Shown: one piece after another, positions 45,810-54,448 of the stretch
How positions within the stretch are numbered: the first letter of the stretch is position 1
Layout of the letters: every line of letters starts with the position of its first letter
Assembly: GCF_003208435.1 (NCBI RefSeq)
Contig: NZ_QKMF01000016.1
Coordinates: 45,571 to 109,570 of the forward strand
Direction: 5' to 3'
Source of the DNA: Pelagimonas varians
GTDB lineage: Bacteria > Pseudomonadota > Alphaproteobacteria > Rhodobacterales > Rhodobacteraceae
DNA length: 64,000 bases
Made by a program: the position numbers and the translations under genes
Notes under the pieces: generated by a model
Database searches by the model: none
What the model was told of the DNA's origin: nothing
The model's input: only the letters and a program-made list of their open reading frames with translations

Positions 45810-46265
45810 ATGAAAGACACTGTGAGCGAAAATAATCCCCGTAAGGCGTGGATGGGTCTGCTGGCTAAAGCGCCCGAAGGCCGTGTGGCCGCACTGTTGG
45901 ATGCTGAAATATCGCGCCCTGCTTTTACGTGGCTACGTGCACCAGAGATTGGCAGCACGATGGTCCGCGCACGCGCTGGTGCCACCGGCGCACCCTTCAA
46001 TCTGGGCGAGATGACTATAACCCGCTGCGCTTTGACGTTGGAAACCGGCGAAGTCGGGCACAGCTATATTCAAGGGCGTAGCAAAGCAGATGCCGAGGTC
46101 GCCGCTCTCGTCGATGCGCTTATGCAGACCGCAATGGCAAGCAGGCTGCGCGAGACGGTCCTTGAGCCTCTGGAGGCAGGGATGGCCACCATGAAAGCCG
46201 CCCGCGCGGCCAAGGCAGCCGCGACAAAGGTTGATTTCTTTACCATGACCCGAGGAGAAGACTGA
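45810..46265 (+). CDS. phnG: PhnG, C-P lyase core subunit
   Basis: 151 aa from the ATG at 45810, matching the usual PhnG length; an upstream in-frame ATG at 45774 would add 12 atypical residues. Family features include RKAWMGLLAKA, YIQGRSKADAEVAALVDALMQ and the C-terminal KVDFFTMTRGED. With PhnI it attaches the phosphonate to ATP-derived ribose, releasing adenine, as part of the PhnGHIJ complex. Stop overlaps the phnH start. Confidence 0.93.
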   Translation: MKDTVSENNPRKAWMGLLAKAPEGRVAALLDAEISRPAFTWLRAPEIGSTMVRARAGATGAPFNLGEMTITRCALTLETGEVGHSYIQGRSKADAEVAALVDALMQTAMASRLRETVLEPLEAGMATMKAARAAKAAATKVDFFTMTRGED

Positions 46266-46867
46266 TGCAGGCAAACACCCTGTCCGGCGGCTTTGCCGAT
46301 CCAGCCGTCGGGTCAGCCCACGCCTTTCGCAGTGTGATGGAGGCCATGGCGCGTCCGGGTACCATTCAGGATATCGAAGGGGCAGCACCCCCTGCCCCGC
46401 TGTCGCCCGCGATGGGTGCCGTTCTGCTGACGCTCTGCGATACGGAAACACCGATTTATCTGGCTGGCGATATGGACTGCGATGCGGCGCGGGCGTGGCT
46501 GGCCTTTCACACAGGTGCCCCTTTTGTTGGCCCCGCGCATTGTATGTTTGCGGTTGGCAAGTGGGACGCGCTCGCGCCGCTCGCGGTCTACCCGATCGGC
46601 ACGTCCGAGTATCCTGACCGCTCGGCTACGCTCATCGTCGAATGTTCCGAGCTTGCCGCCTCAAGTGCAACATTGACGGGTCCCGGTATCAAGGACCAGG
46701 CAACGCTTTCCTTGCCGGAAGTGGAAGCGTTTCAGGCCAACCGAACCCTGTTCCCGTTGGGGCTGGATTTCATTTTCACTTGTGGCGAACGCCTCGCGGC
46801 TTTGCCCCGGTCAACCGAAGTCTCGCGCTCAAGTAGCGAAGCGATAGCGCAAGTAGGAGCATCCTGA
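46265..46867 (+). CDS. phnH: PhnH, C-P lyase core subunit
   Basis: 200 aa. PhnH signatures GFADPAVGSAHAFRSVMEAMARPGT and LTLCDTETPIYL at the N-terminal half, and FQANRTLFPLGLDFIFTCGERLAALPRSTEV at the end. Structural subunit of the C-P lyase core. One-base overlap with phnG and a 1-nt gap to phnI. Confidence 0.94.
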   Translation: MQANTLSGGFADPAVGSAHAFRSVMEAMARPGTIQDIEGAAPPAPLSPAMGAVLLTLCDTETPIYLAGDMDCDAARAWLAFHTGAPFVGPAHCMFAVGKWDALAPLAVYPIGTSEYPDRSATLIVECSELAASSATLTGPGIKDQATLSLPEVEAFQANRTLFPLGLDFIFTCGERLAALPRSTEVSRSSSEAIAQVGAS

Positions 46868-46868
46868 C

Positions 46869-47957
46869 ATGTATGTAGCAGTCAAAGGCGGAGAGCGGGC
46901 AATCGAGAATGCCCATGCCTGGCTCGCCGAAGAACGCCGCGGTAACACGGATATCGCGGAGCTCAGCATTGCGCAAATCCGCGAGCAACTAAGTCTTGCC
47001 GTCAATCGCGTCATGGCCGAAGGGTCGCTTTATGATCCGGACCTTGCGGCACTTGCAATCAAGCAGGCGCGTGGCGATCTGATCGAAGCGATCTTCCTCA
47101 TTCGCGCCTATCGCACCACTCTGCCGCGCTTTGGTGCGTCCGAGCCTGTCGATACCGGCATTATGGCCTGCGATCGACGCATCTCGGCCACGTTCAAGGA
47201 CTTGCCCGGCGGGCAGGTCCTGGGCCCAACATTTGACTACACGCACCGTTTGCTTGATTTCAAACTGGCCGCTGATGGCGAGGTGCCCAAGGCTCCATCT
47301 CGTGACGCCGAGACAGGCAATGTCCCGCATGTCACCGAATTCCTGAACCGCGAAGGGCTGATCGAAGAGGCCCCCCATGACGATACGCCGCCCCCCGACC
47401 TGACCCGCGAACCATTGGAAATGCCCGCCGACCGCGCCCTGCGCCTGCAAGCGCTGACCCGAGCGGACGAAGGTTTTACCCTTGGCCTCGCCTACTCCAC
47501 GCAGCGCGGCTACGGGCGCAACCATGCCTTTGTGGGCGAGCTGCGGATCGGGTCAGTTCCGGTTGAGATGGACATCCCCGAACTGGGATTTGCCGTTGAG
47601 ATCGGAGAAGTGATCCTGACCGAATGCGAAACCGTCAACCAATTCACCGGCTCGAAAACCGAGCCGCCACAGTTTACCCGCGGGTACGGGCTGGTCTTTG
47701 GCCAGACCGAGCGCAAGGCGATCTCTATGGCCTTGGTCGATCGCGCGCTACGCTGGGAAGAATTGGGCGAGGATAACGTTGGTGCACCCGCACAGGACGC
47801 AGAATTCGTTTTGTATCACGCCGACAACATTCAGGCGACGGGGTTCCTAGAACATATCAAACTGCCCCATTACGTCGATTTTCAGTCTGAATTGGAACTG
47901 GTGCGCAAGCTCCGTCGCGAAGCGGGTGCGCAACAGGTGCAGGAGGCAGCGGAATGA
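46869..47957 (+). CDS. phnI: PhnI, nucleosidase subunit of C-P lyase
   Basis: 362 aa. Conserved N-terminus MYVAVKGGERAIENAHAWLAEERRG and a long C-terminal half (GFTLGLAYSTQRGYGRNHAFVGELRIG, TECETVNQFTGSKTEPPQFTRGYGLVFGQTERKAISM). PhnI with PhnG, H and L exchanges the adenine of MgATP for the phosphonate to give ribose-1-phosphonate-5-triphosphate. Overlaps phnJ by four bases. Confidence 0.95.
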   Translation: MYVAVKGGERAIENAHAWLAEERRGNTDIAELSIAQIREQLSLAVNRVMAEGSLYDPDLAALAIKQARGDLIEAIFLIRAYRTTLPRFGASEPVDTGIMACDRRISATFKDLPGGQVLGPTFDYTHRLLDFKLAADGEVPKAPSRDAETGNVPHVTEFLNREGLIEEAPHDDTPPPDLTREPLEMPADRALRLQALTRADEGFTLGLAYSTQRGYGRNHAFVGELRIGSVPVEMDIPELGFAVEIGEVILTECETVNQFTGSKTEPPQFTRGYGLVFGQTERKAISMALVDRALRWEELGEDNVGAPAQDAEFVLYHADNIQATGFLEHIKLPHYVDFQSELELVRKLRREAGAQQVQEAAE

Positions 47958-48805
47958 CCGAGTACAACTTCGCCTATTTGGACGAACAAACCAAGCGCAT
48001 GATCCGCCGTGCAATCCTTAAGGGGCTTGCCATTCCCGGCTATCAGGTCCCTTTCGCCTCTCGCGAGATGCCAATGCCCTATGGCTGGGGAACAGGCGGC
48101 GTGCAGGTGTCGGCTGCGGTGCTGACGCCCAAGGACACGTTCAAGGTGATCGACCAAGGGGCCGATGACACCACAAACGCGGTTTCAATACGGACTTTCT
48201 TTCAACGCACTGCTGGAGTTGCGACGACCACTGCGACAAGTGATGCCACTGTGATCCAGACCCGGCACCGCATCCCTGAAGAGCCGCTGCACGAGGGTCA
48301 GATCCTTGTCTATCAGGTGCCGATCCCCGAACCGCTGCGTTTTCTTGAACCCCGTGAAAGCGAGACACGTAAGATGCACAGCCTTGAAGAATACGGACTG
48401 ATGCATGTGAAACTTTACGAAGATATCAGCCGCCACGGTCATATCGCCACCTCTTACGCCTATCCGGTCAAGGTCGAAGGACGCTATGTGATGGATCCCT
48501 CGCCGATCCCCAAATTCGATAATCCCAAGCTGGGTGATATGGCCGCAATCCAGCTTTTTGGCGCAGGTCGCGAGCAACGTATTTATGCGCTGCCCCCATA
48601 TACCCAAGTGGTCAGCCTCGACTTTGAGGATCATCCGTTTGAGGCGTCCAAGGCCGATCACCCCTGCGGGATGTGCGGTGCGACAGACAGCTATCTGGAT
48701 GAGTTGATCATTGATGACTTAGGTGGGCGGATGTTTGTCTGCTCTGACTCCGATTATTGCGAAGCGCGCCAGGCAACGGGCCATAAAGGAAAGGACGCAG
48801 CATGA
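47954..48805 (+). CDS. phnJ: PhnJ, radical-SAM C-P lyase
   Basis: 283 aa. Cys238, Cys241, Cys263 and Cys269 (CGMCG and CSDSDYC) correspond with a constant offset of three to the four E. coli PhnJ cysteines that hold the Fe-S cluster and the catalytic thiyl. The glycine of the glycyl radical is at residue 29 (AIPGYQVPF), with the same offset. Cleaves the C-P bond of 5-phosphoribosyl-1-phosphonate, releasing the hydrocarbon (methane from methylphosphonate). All key residues are intact. Confidence 0.96.
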   Translation: MTEYNFAYLDEQTKRMIRRAILKGLAIPGYQVPFASREMPMPYGWGTGGVQVSAAVLTPKDTFKVIDQGADDTTNAVSIRTFFQRTAGVATTTATSDATVIQTRHRIPEEPLHEGQILVYQVPIPEPLRFLEPRESETRKMHSLEEYGLMHVKLYEDISRHGHIATSYAYPVKVEGRYVMDPSPIPKFDNPKLGDMAAIQLFGAGREQRIYALPPYTQVVSLDFEDHPFEASKADHPCGMCGATDSYLDELIIDDLGGRMFVCSDSDYCEARQATGHKGKDAA

Positions 48806-49572
48806 CACCTTTGCTTTCCGTTCAGGGCATCACCAAGCGATATGGTGCGCATATCGGTTGCGCCGATGTGTCTTTTGACCTGTATCCCGGTGAGGTTATG
48901 GGGATCGTTGGCGAAAGCGGGTCAGGTAAATCCACCTTGCTCAATTGCATGGCAGGGCATCTGACCCCCGATGCGGGACAGGTGGTGTTCGACACCCGCA
49001 CGGACGGCCCCCGCGACACAATTACGATGTCGGAGCCGGAGCGGCGGATGCTCGGTCGCACCGATTGGGCCTTTGTCCACCAACACGCCCGTGACGGGCT
49101 GCGCATGGGCGTCAGCGCTGGCGGCAATGTAGGCGAGCGGTTGATGGCTGTGGGAGAGCGCAACTACGGCGACATCCGCGACAAGGCCACGGACTGGCTG
49201 GGGCGGGTCGAGATTGATGCGTCCCGTGTAGATGATAGACCCACAACCTTCTCTGGCGGGATGCAGCAACGCTTGCAGATAGCGCGCAACCTCGTGACGG
49301 GCCCGCGTCTTGTGTTCATGGATGAACCCACAGGCGGTCTTGATGTGTCGGTGCAAGCGCGACTGCTGGATCTGCTGCGCGGTCTCGTGCGCGACATGGG
49401 ACTGTCAGCGATCATCGTAACCCATGACCTGGCTGTAGTTCGCCTGCTGGCGGACCGCCTGCTGGTCATGAAATCAGGCCGCGTGGTCGAGGCGGGCCTG
49501 ACAGATCAGGTGCTGGATGATCCGCAGCATGCCTATAGCCAGCTTCTTGTCAGTTCAGTTTTACAGGTATGA
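48802..49572 (+). CDS. phnK: PhnK, ABC-type ATPase of the C-P lyase complex
   Basis: 256 aa. Walker A GESGSGKS (37-44), signature FSGGMQQRLQIARNLV and Walker B LVFMDEPTGGLD. PhnK binds the PhnGHIJ core at PhnJ. Start overlaps the phnJ stop, and 3 nt separate it from phnL. Confidence 0.95.
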   Translation: MTPLLSVQGITKRYGAHIGCADVSFDLYPGEVMGIVGESGSGKSTLLNCMAGHLTPDAGQVVFDTRTDGPRDTITMSEPERRMLGRTDWAFVHQHARDGLRMGVSAGGNVGERLMAVGERNYGDIRDKATDWLGRVEIDASRVDDRPTTFSGGMQQRLQIARNLVTGPRLVFMDEPTGGLDVSVQARLLDLLRGLVRDMGLSAIIVTHDLAVVRLLADRLLVMKSGRVVEAGLTDQVLDDPQHAYSQLLVSSVLQV

Positions 49573-49575
49573 GCC

Positions 49576-50259
49576 ATGATAGACCTTAGCAACGTTTCCA
49601 AAACCTTTACCCTGCACAATCAGGGAAGTGCCGTGATCGAGGTGATCAGCAATGTGTCCTTCGCGGTTGCCCCTGGCGAATGCGTAGCGCTCACTGGGGC
49701 CTCTGGTGCTGGTAAATCCACGCTAATGCGGATGATCTACGGCAATTACCTGACGCAGGCAGGTGAAATTCGCATTGGCGGTTTGGACATCGTGCGGTCT
49801 GAGCCGCGCGACATCATAAAATTGCGCCGTGATGTGCTGGGCTATGTTAGCCAGTTCCTGCGTGTGGTGCCGCGAGTCCCAACGCTCGATGTGGTTGCAG
49901 AGCCTCTGCGCGCTTTGGGAGTACCGGCAGACGAAGCGCAGGACCGCGCATCGGCGCTTCTGACCCAATTAAACATCCCCGAGAGGCTGTGGTCCTTGTC
50001 CCCCACAACCTTCTCGGGCGGCGAGCAACAGCGCGTGAACATTGCCCGTGGTTTTGCCCATACCTACCCTGCGATGTTGCTTGATGAACCTACCGCGAGC
50101 CTCGACGCTGCGAACCGCGAGGTGGTGCTCTCCTTGATCGAGGACGCCAAAGCGCGCGGCGCGGCCATCATCGGTATTTTTCATGATGAAGCGGCCCGTA
50201 CTCACGTCTGTGATCGCGAAATTGATGTCGGCCGCTTTACTCCCGGAATGGCTGCATGA
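49576..50259 (+). CDS. phnL: PhnL, ABC-type ATPase of C-P lyase
   Basis: 227 aa. Walker A GASGAGKS (41-48), signature FSGGEQQRVNIARGF and Walker B LLDEPTASLD. Required for the nucleosidase step with PhnGHI. Its stop overlaps the phnN start by four bases. Confidence 0.95.
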   Translation: MIDLSNVSKTFTLHNQGSAVIEVISNVSFAVAPGECVALTGASGAGKSTLMRMIYGNYLTQAGEIRIGGLDIVRSEPRDIIKLRRDVLGYVSQFLRVVPRVPTLDVVAEPLRALGVPADEAQDRASALLTQLNIPERLWSLSPTTFSGGEQQRVNIARGFAHTYPAMLLDEPTASLDAANREVVLSLIEDAKARGAAIIGIFHDEAARTHVCDREIDVGRFTPGMAA

Positions 50260-50816
50260 CGCTTGCCTCAAAGTCTGGGGGACGCCTCATCGCGGTTGTC
50301 GGCCCATCGGGTGTTGGCAAGGACAGCGTGATGGCGGGCCTACACGGCGCAATACCCGATTTGCATCTGGTGCGCCGCGTCATCACACGTGCGCCCGACT
50401 TGGGCGGCGAGGATTACGATGCGGTGTCTGTGTCACAATTTGAAGCCTTGGTTGAAGATGGGGCTTTTGCCGTGCATTGGCGCGCGCACGGGCTGCACTA
50501 CGGCATTCCGATCACCGTCAAATACCAACTTGGCAAGGGCACCGATTGCCTTGTCAACTTCTCTCGCAAGGCTCTGGCCCAAGCGGCCGAGATTTTCCCA
50601 CGCCTCGTAGTTCTCAACATCACCGCGAAACCGGAAACGCTTTCGCACCGTCTGGCCGCGCGGGCCCGTGAGACAGAGGAGGAGATCAGCAAACGCCTTG
50701 CCCAGGCTGACAAGCCCTTGCCGGCTGGGCTCAAGGTGATCAACCTCGCAAACGATGGTCCGCTGTCCCAGACCATCGCCCGGGGCGCGGCACTGCTTCA
50801 GCCAGTGAGTTTGTAG
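50256..50816 (+). CDS. phnN: PhnN, ribose 1,5-bisphosphate phosphokinase
   Basis: 186 aa guanylate-kinase-like fold. P-loop GPSGVGKD (16-23), then VRRVITRAPDLGGEDYDAVS and NFSRKALAQAAEIFP. Converts ribose 1,5-bisphosphate to PRPP, ending the C-P lyase route. Last gene of phnGHIJKLN; it converges on the DUF1045 gene, stops overlapping by about 19 bp. Confidence 0.94.
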   Translation: MTLASKSGGRLIAVVGPSGVGKDSVMAGLHGAIPDLHLVRRVITRAPDLGGEDYDAVSVSQFEALVEDGAFAVHWRAHGLHYGIPITVKYQLGKGTDCLVNFSRKALAQAAEIFPRLVVLNITAKPETLSHRLAARARETEEEISKRLAQADKPLPAGLKVINLANDGPLSQTIARGAALLQPVSL

Positions 50817-51469
50817 CGATGGATCACCTCGAACCGGCCATCTTCCCGCTCACCGCACAAAGCGATCTGGTCAAGGACAAAGGGCGTGGGCAAATCGGGC
50901 AGAAACCGGCGTACATTCTCGGTCCAAGTTGGGATCGCAGCGTCGGGCAAACGCCCCGACAGGGTCAAGTGAAACCTGAACTCTTCCATCACGTAAGGGT
51001 ACCCCCACTCAACAAGCAATGCGTCCTGACGTGCACTCAGTCCTGCTGCGCGGCGACGCGCCATCTCCTGCTCCTCGACTGGTGCGCGGAAACCGTCAAG
51101 ATCACGAACGCAAGTCTGCGCAACCTGCTGTACGGCCTCTGCTCCGCCCTGCGGCGTCAACGCCAGAAACCGACCCATCGTCGTCAGCTGCAAACAATCG
51201 CAGATCGCGGGGGCAAGCGATGCCGCCATCTCCGAGGTGGCCTGCTCCAATTCCGCAATTGCGCGCGTTTGGATCAAGCGAAACGGCGGCTTCAACGTTC
51301 CGTGAAACCCGTATTTACGCGGTGTCATCGTGATGTCACGCAAACCGCTCAAACTTGGCTGACGCGTCTCACAGCCCTGCACAACATCCCAGCCCAGCCA
51401 AGATGCTCCAAAATCGGCCAAGGGCCCATTCGGCGGCACATAGTAAATTGCAAATCGAGAGTATGACAT
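50798..51469 (-). CDS. DUF1045 2H-phosphoesterase-like phosphonate protein
   Basis: 223 aa from the ATG at 51469, preceded by AAGGGGAATTC; the frame is open further upstream but the family starts at SYSRFAIYYVPP. Two 2H-phosphoesterase motifs, FHGTLKP and FHLTLSG, are present. Proteins of this family are regular companions of C-P lyase genes. They could open the 1,2-cyclic phosphate made by PhnJ/PhnM chemistry where PhnP is missing; that is inference. It is antisense to the gap between phnN and phnM and has its own PHO box. Confidence 0.85.
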   Translation of the reverse strand: MSYSRFAIYYVPPNGPLADFGASWLGWDVVQGCETRQPSLSGLRDITMTPRKYGFHGTLKPPFRLIQTRAIAELEQATSEMAASLAPAICDCLQLTTMGRFLALTPQGGAEAVQQVAQTCVRDLDGFRAPVEEQEMARRRAAGLSARQDALLVEWGYPYVMEEFRFHLTLSGRLPDAAIPTWTENVRRFLPDLPTPFVLDQIALCGEREDGRFEVIHRYKLTG

Positions 51470-52661
51470 GAATTCCCCTTTTCCCACGTCCTCTTTGACA
51501 AAGGCTTGTGACAACGATGTGTCAAGCGACCTATGTCTCGCCAATGCGCAGCTAGTGTTGGAAGATCAGGTATTCACTGGTGCGGTGACAATCGAACAAG
51601 GCGTCATTTGTGACATTACTGAAGGGGATCATGTCCCAACCGGTGCCCTGGATTGTGCCGGTGATCTTGTTATTCCCGGCCTTGTCGAACTGCATACAGA
51701 CAATGTCGAACGCCATATCGAACCGCGCCCAGAGGTGGACTGGCCACATTTGCCCGCCCTGATCGCTCACGATGCAGAGCTGGCGTCCACTGGCATCACG
51801 ACGGTGTTTGACGCCATGCGGGTGGGGTCCATCCATAGCGGCAAGGGACGCTACATCGACTACGCTCGAAAGCTGGCGGATGAACTCTTGGCAGCCCGCG
51901 CCAAAGGGTATTTCAAGATCAGTCATTTCCTCCATCTGCGGGCCGAAATCTGTTCAGAGACGCTGCTTGAGGAATTGGCGGCGTTCGGATCATCAGACCG
52001 GGTCGGCATCGTCAGCCTGATGGATCACACCCCGGGCCAGCGCCAATTCCGTGACCTGACCGCGCTGAAAACATACGTCGCAAAGAAGCGCGGGATGAAC
52101 GACGCAGAGTTTGCCGAACATGTTGAGACCCTGTTGGGTCTGCAAAAACGCCTCGGGGCAAAGCACGAGGTGGGTGCAGTGAAAGAAGCCCGCCGTCTGG
52201 GTGCAGTTCTGGCCAGCCATGATGATACCACGGCCGATCATGTTGGAACCTCTGCGGTGAACGGCGTGGGTTTTGCCGAGTTTCCCACAACGGTTGAAGC
52301 CGCAGCCGCCTGTCGCGTGCACGGAATTGCCGTGATGATGGGCGCACCCAACCTGATCCGTGGCGGATCTCACTCCGGCAATGTTGCGGCAGAGGCCCTC
52401 GCAAAAGCCGATCTTCTCGACATTGTCTCGTCAGACTACGTGCCCTCAGCGCTGCTATTGTCGGCCTTCCGCCTTGCAGATACTTGGAATGATCTTCCCC
52501 GCGCTATTGCTACCGTGACCATCAACCCTGCGAGTGCCGTGCGGTTGCATGACCGTGGTGCTTTGAAAACAGGATTGCGCGGTGATGTTCTGCGCGTGCG
52601 CAAAATCGGCGAAACGCCTCTGCTCCGCGGCGTCTGGAGCCAAGGCAACAAAGTTGGTTAA
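51468..52661 (+). CDS. phnM: PhnM, ribose-1-methylphosphonate 5-triphosphate diphosphatase
   Basis: 397 aa if started at the ATG at 51468; GTG at 51519 is an alternative that fits the family N-terminus (LANAQLVLED) better. Amidohydrolase metal motif ELHTDNVERH, catalytic-site LMDHTPGQRQF, SHDDTTADH and APNLIRGGSHSGN. Removes pyrophosphate from the triphosphate intermediate before C-P cleavage. The start shares the bases CATG with the divergent DUF1045 start. Confidence 0.92.
   Translation: MNSPFPTSSLTKACDNDVSSDLCLANAQLVLEDQVFTGAVTIEQGVICDITEGDHVPTGALDCAGDLVIPGLVELHTDNVERHIEPRPEVDWPHLPALIAHDAELASTGITTVFDAMRVGSIHSGKGRYIDYARKLADELLAARAKGYFKISHFLHLRAEICSETLLEELAAFGSSDRVGIVSLMDHTPGQRQFRDLTALKTYVAKKRGMNDAEFAEHVETLLGLQKRLGAKHEVGAVKEARRLGAVLASHDDTTADHVGTSAVNGVGFAEFPTTVEAAAACRVHGIAVMMGAPNLIRGGSHSGNVAAEALAKADLLDIVSSDYVPSALLLSAFRLADTWNDLPRAIATVTINPASAVRLHDRGALKTGLRGDVLRVRKIGETPLLRGVWSQGNKVG
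51492..51524 (-). promoter_or_regulatory. PHO box for the DUF1045 gene, inside the 5' end of phnM
   Basis: On the minus strand three in-phase units: TGACACATCGT (51524-51514), TGTCACAAGCC and TTTGTCAAAGA. Ends 22 bp before the DUF1045 start. Confidence 0.68.
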
Positions 52662-52685
52662 GGCTTTTGGAGTCTCGACCGCATA

Positions 52686-52718
52686 CGTCACAAAGGTTTC
52701 ATGAAACTGTAGCGCCAT
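52686..52718 (+). promoter_or_regulatory. PHO box of the phnD2 operon
   Basis: In-phase units CGTCACAAAGG (52686), TTTCATGAAAC (52697) and TGTAGCG (52708); ends 49 bp before phnD2. Confidence 0.72.
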
Positions 52719-52767
52719 TGATACGCAGCCCCACTATTCATCGGAATGAATAAACCTGGAGGGTGCT

Positions 52768-53637
52768 ATGAAACTGAAATCTCTTTTGCTGGGTGTAAGC
52801 CTTGCCGCTGTGTCTGCCTTTGCAGCGACAGCTGAAACCTGGAAACTTGCCGTCACAGATGTTGAAGGTATGGAACGCCTGCAACTGGAATGGGGCCCGT
52901 TTAAGGAGGCGCTTGAAGTGGCCACCGGCGACACATTCGAATTCTATGCAGTAAACTCGCGCACGGCTGCAGCCGAGGCGCTGCGCGGTGAGACCGTGGA
53001 TTTCGTAGTCTCTGGACCTGCAGAATATGTGGTTATCAACAAGCTGACCAATGCCACGCCGCTGATCGGCCTCGGTCGCCCTGATTATCACTGCGCCATT
53101 ATCGTGCGCGCTGACAGCGGCATCAACGTGCCTGCTGATCTGGTCGGCAAGTCGGTCGCCTTTGGCGATATCGGTTCGACTTCAAACATGCTTTGCCCCA
53201 TGCAGGTACTCGCTGATCACGGCGTCGATCCGGTTAATGACATTGAGAAAATCCACACCTCGCGCAACATCGCCTTTGAGGCGTTGAACAACGGCGATAT
53301 TGACGCGCTCGGCATGAATGCAGGCACTTTCATCGGCGTCCGCAATGGCCAAACGGAGCTGCCTTACGGTTTTTACAAGATGATTGCGCGCTCGGGCGAC
53401 CTGCCCAATGACATGATCATGGTGGGTGCACATGTGCCAACCGAGGCTGCCGAAGCAGTGCGCGACGCGGTCCTTGGGAACAAGGCGCAGGTCATCGCAG
53501 GCATCACGGCTCACGAAGAAAACGACAAGTATGTCGGCATGGACCTCGTTGCGATTGAAGACAGCGCGTATGACTACGTCCGTTCGATGTACACGAATGC
53601 GGGATACCCTCAGTTCGACAATTTCATCGGTGACTGA
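52768..53637 (+). CDS. PhnD-like solute-binding protein (copy 2)
   Basis: 289 aa. Signal peptide MKLKSLLLGVSLAAVSAFA; mature protein shows the PhnD/phosphate-ester binding fold (FYAVNSRTAAAEALRGETVDFVVSGPAEYVV, FGDIGSTSNMLCPMQVLADHGVD, FEALNNGDIDALGMNAG). It differs clearly from copy 1, so it probably binds another organophosphorus ligand. First gene of a seven-gene operon with short overlaps throughout, behind a PHO box. Confidence 0.88.
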   Translation: MKLKSLLLGVSLAAVSAFAATAETWKLAVTDVEGMERLQLEWGPFKEALEVATGDTFEFYAVNSRTAAAEALRGETVDFVVSGPAEYVVINKLTNATPLIGLGRPDYHCAIIVRADSGINVPADLVGKSVAFGDIGSTSNMLCPMQVLADHGVDPVNDIEKIHTSRNIAFEALNNGDIDALGMNAGTFIGVRNGQTELPYGFYKMIARSGDLPNDMIMVGAHVPTEAAEAVRDAVLGNKAQVIAGITAHEENDKYVGMDLVAIEDSAYDYVRSMYTNAGYPQFDNFIGD

Positions 53638-54448
53638 TCTTTTGCTGAGAAGTCCAGCAGCACCGGATGTGCTGACTGAGCAAACCGGGGCGGCCTTCGC
53701 CCCGGTTTCGCCCGTTGAAATCGAAGCCCGCGCCGTTTCCAAAACATTTGGGGCAACGCCGATCTTTTCCGACGTGAGTTTCCGCCTCGCCCGCGGAGAG
53801 GCAACAGCACTTGTTGGTGCCAACGGCACTGGGAAATCGACCCTGCTGCGCTGCCTGATGGGGTTGATCCCAACCTCAGGTGGCACTGTGCATTTGCTGG
53901 GACAGCAGACGAATGAAATAGCCGGGCGAGAAATGCGCAACATTCGCGCGCAGGTCGGGCTGGTCTCTCAGAAGCACAACCTGGTGCCCCGACTGTCTGT
54001 GCTTTCGAATGTCTTGCACGGTCTTCTAGGCAAGCATCCCGGCATACGCCATTGGAGCCATTCGCTGGCCCCCCAATCCTCTCGGGAAACTGCCATGCAG
54101 GCTTTGGAACGCGTTGGCCTTGCTGATTTCGCGCACCGGCGCGCGGATCGGCTGTCGGGCGGGCAATCGCAACGCGTGGCCATTGCCCGCGCCATCGTTG
54201 GCGCGCCCAAGGTTCTCTTTGCGGATGAGCCGTGCGCGTCACTTGATCCAAGTGCAGGCGAAGACGTGATGGAGCTGTTCTTCCGGCTTGTCCGCGACGA
54301 GAACGTCACGGTCGTTTTTACCTCACACAACATTGAACATGCATTGAAGTACGGCGACCGCGTACTTGGCCTTGCGCAGGGGCGTATTCAGCTTGATGCG
54401 ACAGCAGCCTCGCTGAGTTCCGCCGACTTGAGAGGTCTTTATGACTGA
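53630..54448 (+). CDS. PhnC-like transporter ATPase (copy 2)
   Basis: 272 aa from the GTG at 53630, overlapping the phnD2 stop by 8 nt. A non-conserved 30-residue N-terminal extension precedes the ABC core: Walker A GANGTGKST, SQKHNLVPRLSVLSNVLHG, signature LSGGQSQR and Walker B LFADEPCASLD. Energises uptake of the PhnD2 ligand. Confidence 0.92.
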   Translation: MTDLLLRSPAAPDVLTEQTGAAFAPVSPVEIEARAVSKTFGATPIFSDVSFRLARGEATALVGANGTGKSTLLRCLMGLIPTSGGTVHLLGQQTNEIAGREMRNIRAQVGLVSQKHNLVPRLSVLSNVLHGLLGKHPGIRHWSHSLAPQSSRETAMQALERVGLADFAHRRADRLSGGQSQRVAIARAIVGAPKVLFADEPCASLDPSAGEDVMELFFRLVRDENVTVVFTSHNIEHALKYGDRVLGLAQGRIQLDATAASLSSADLRGLYD

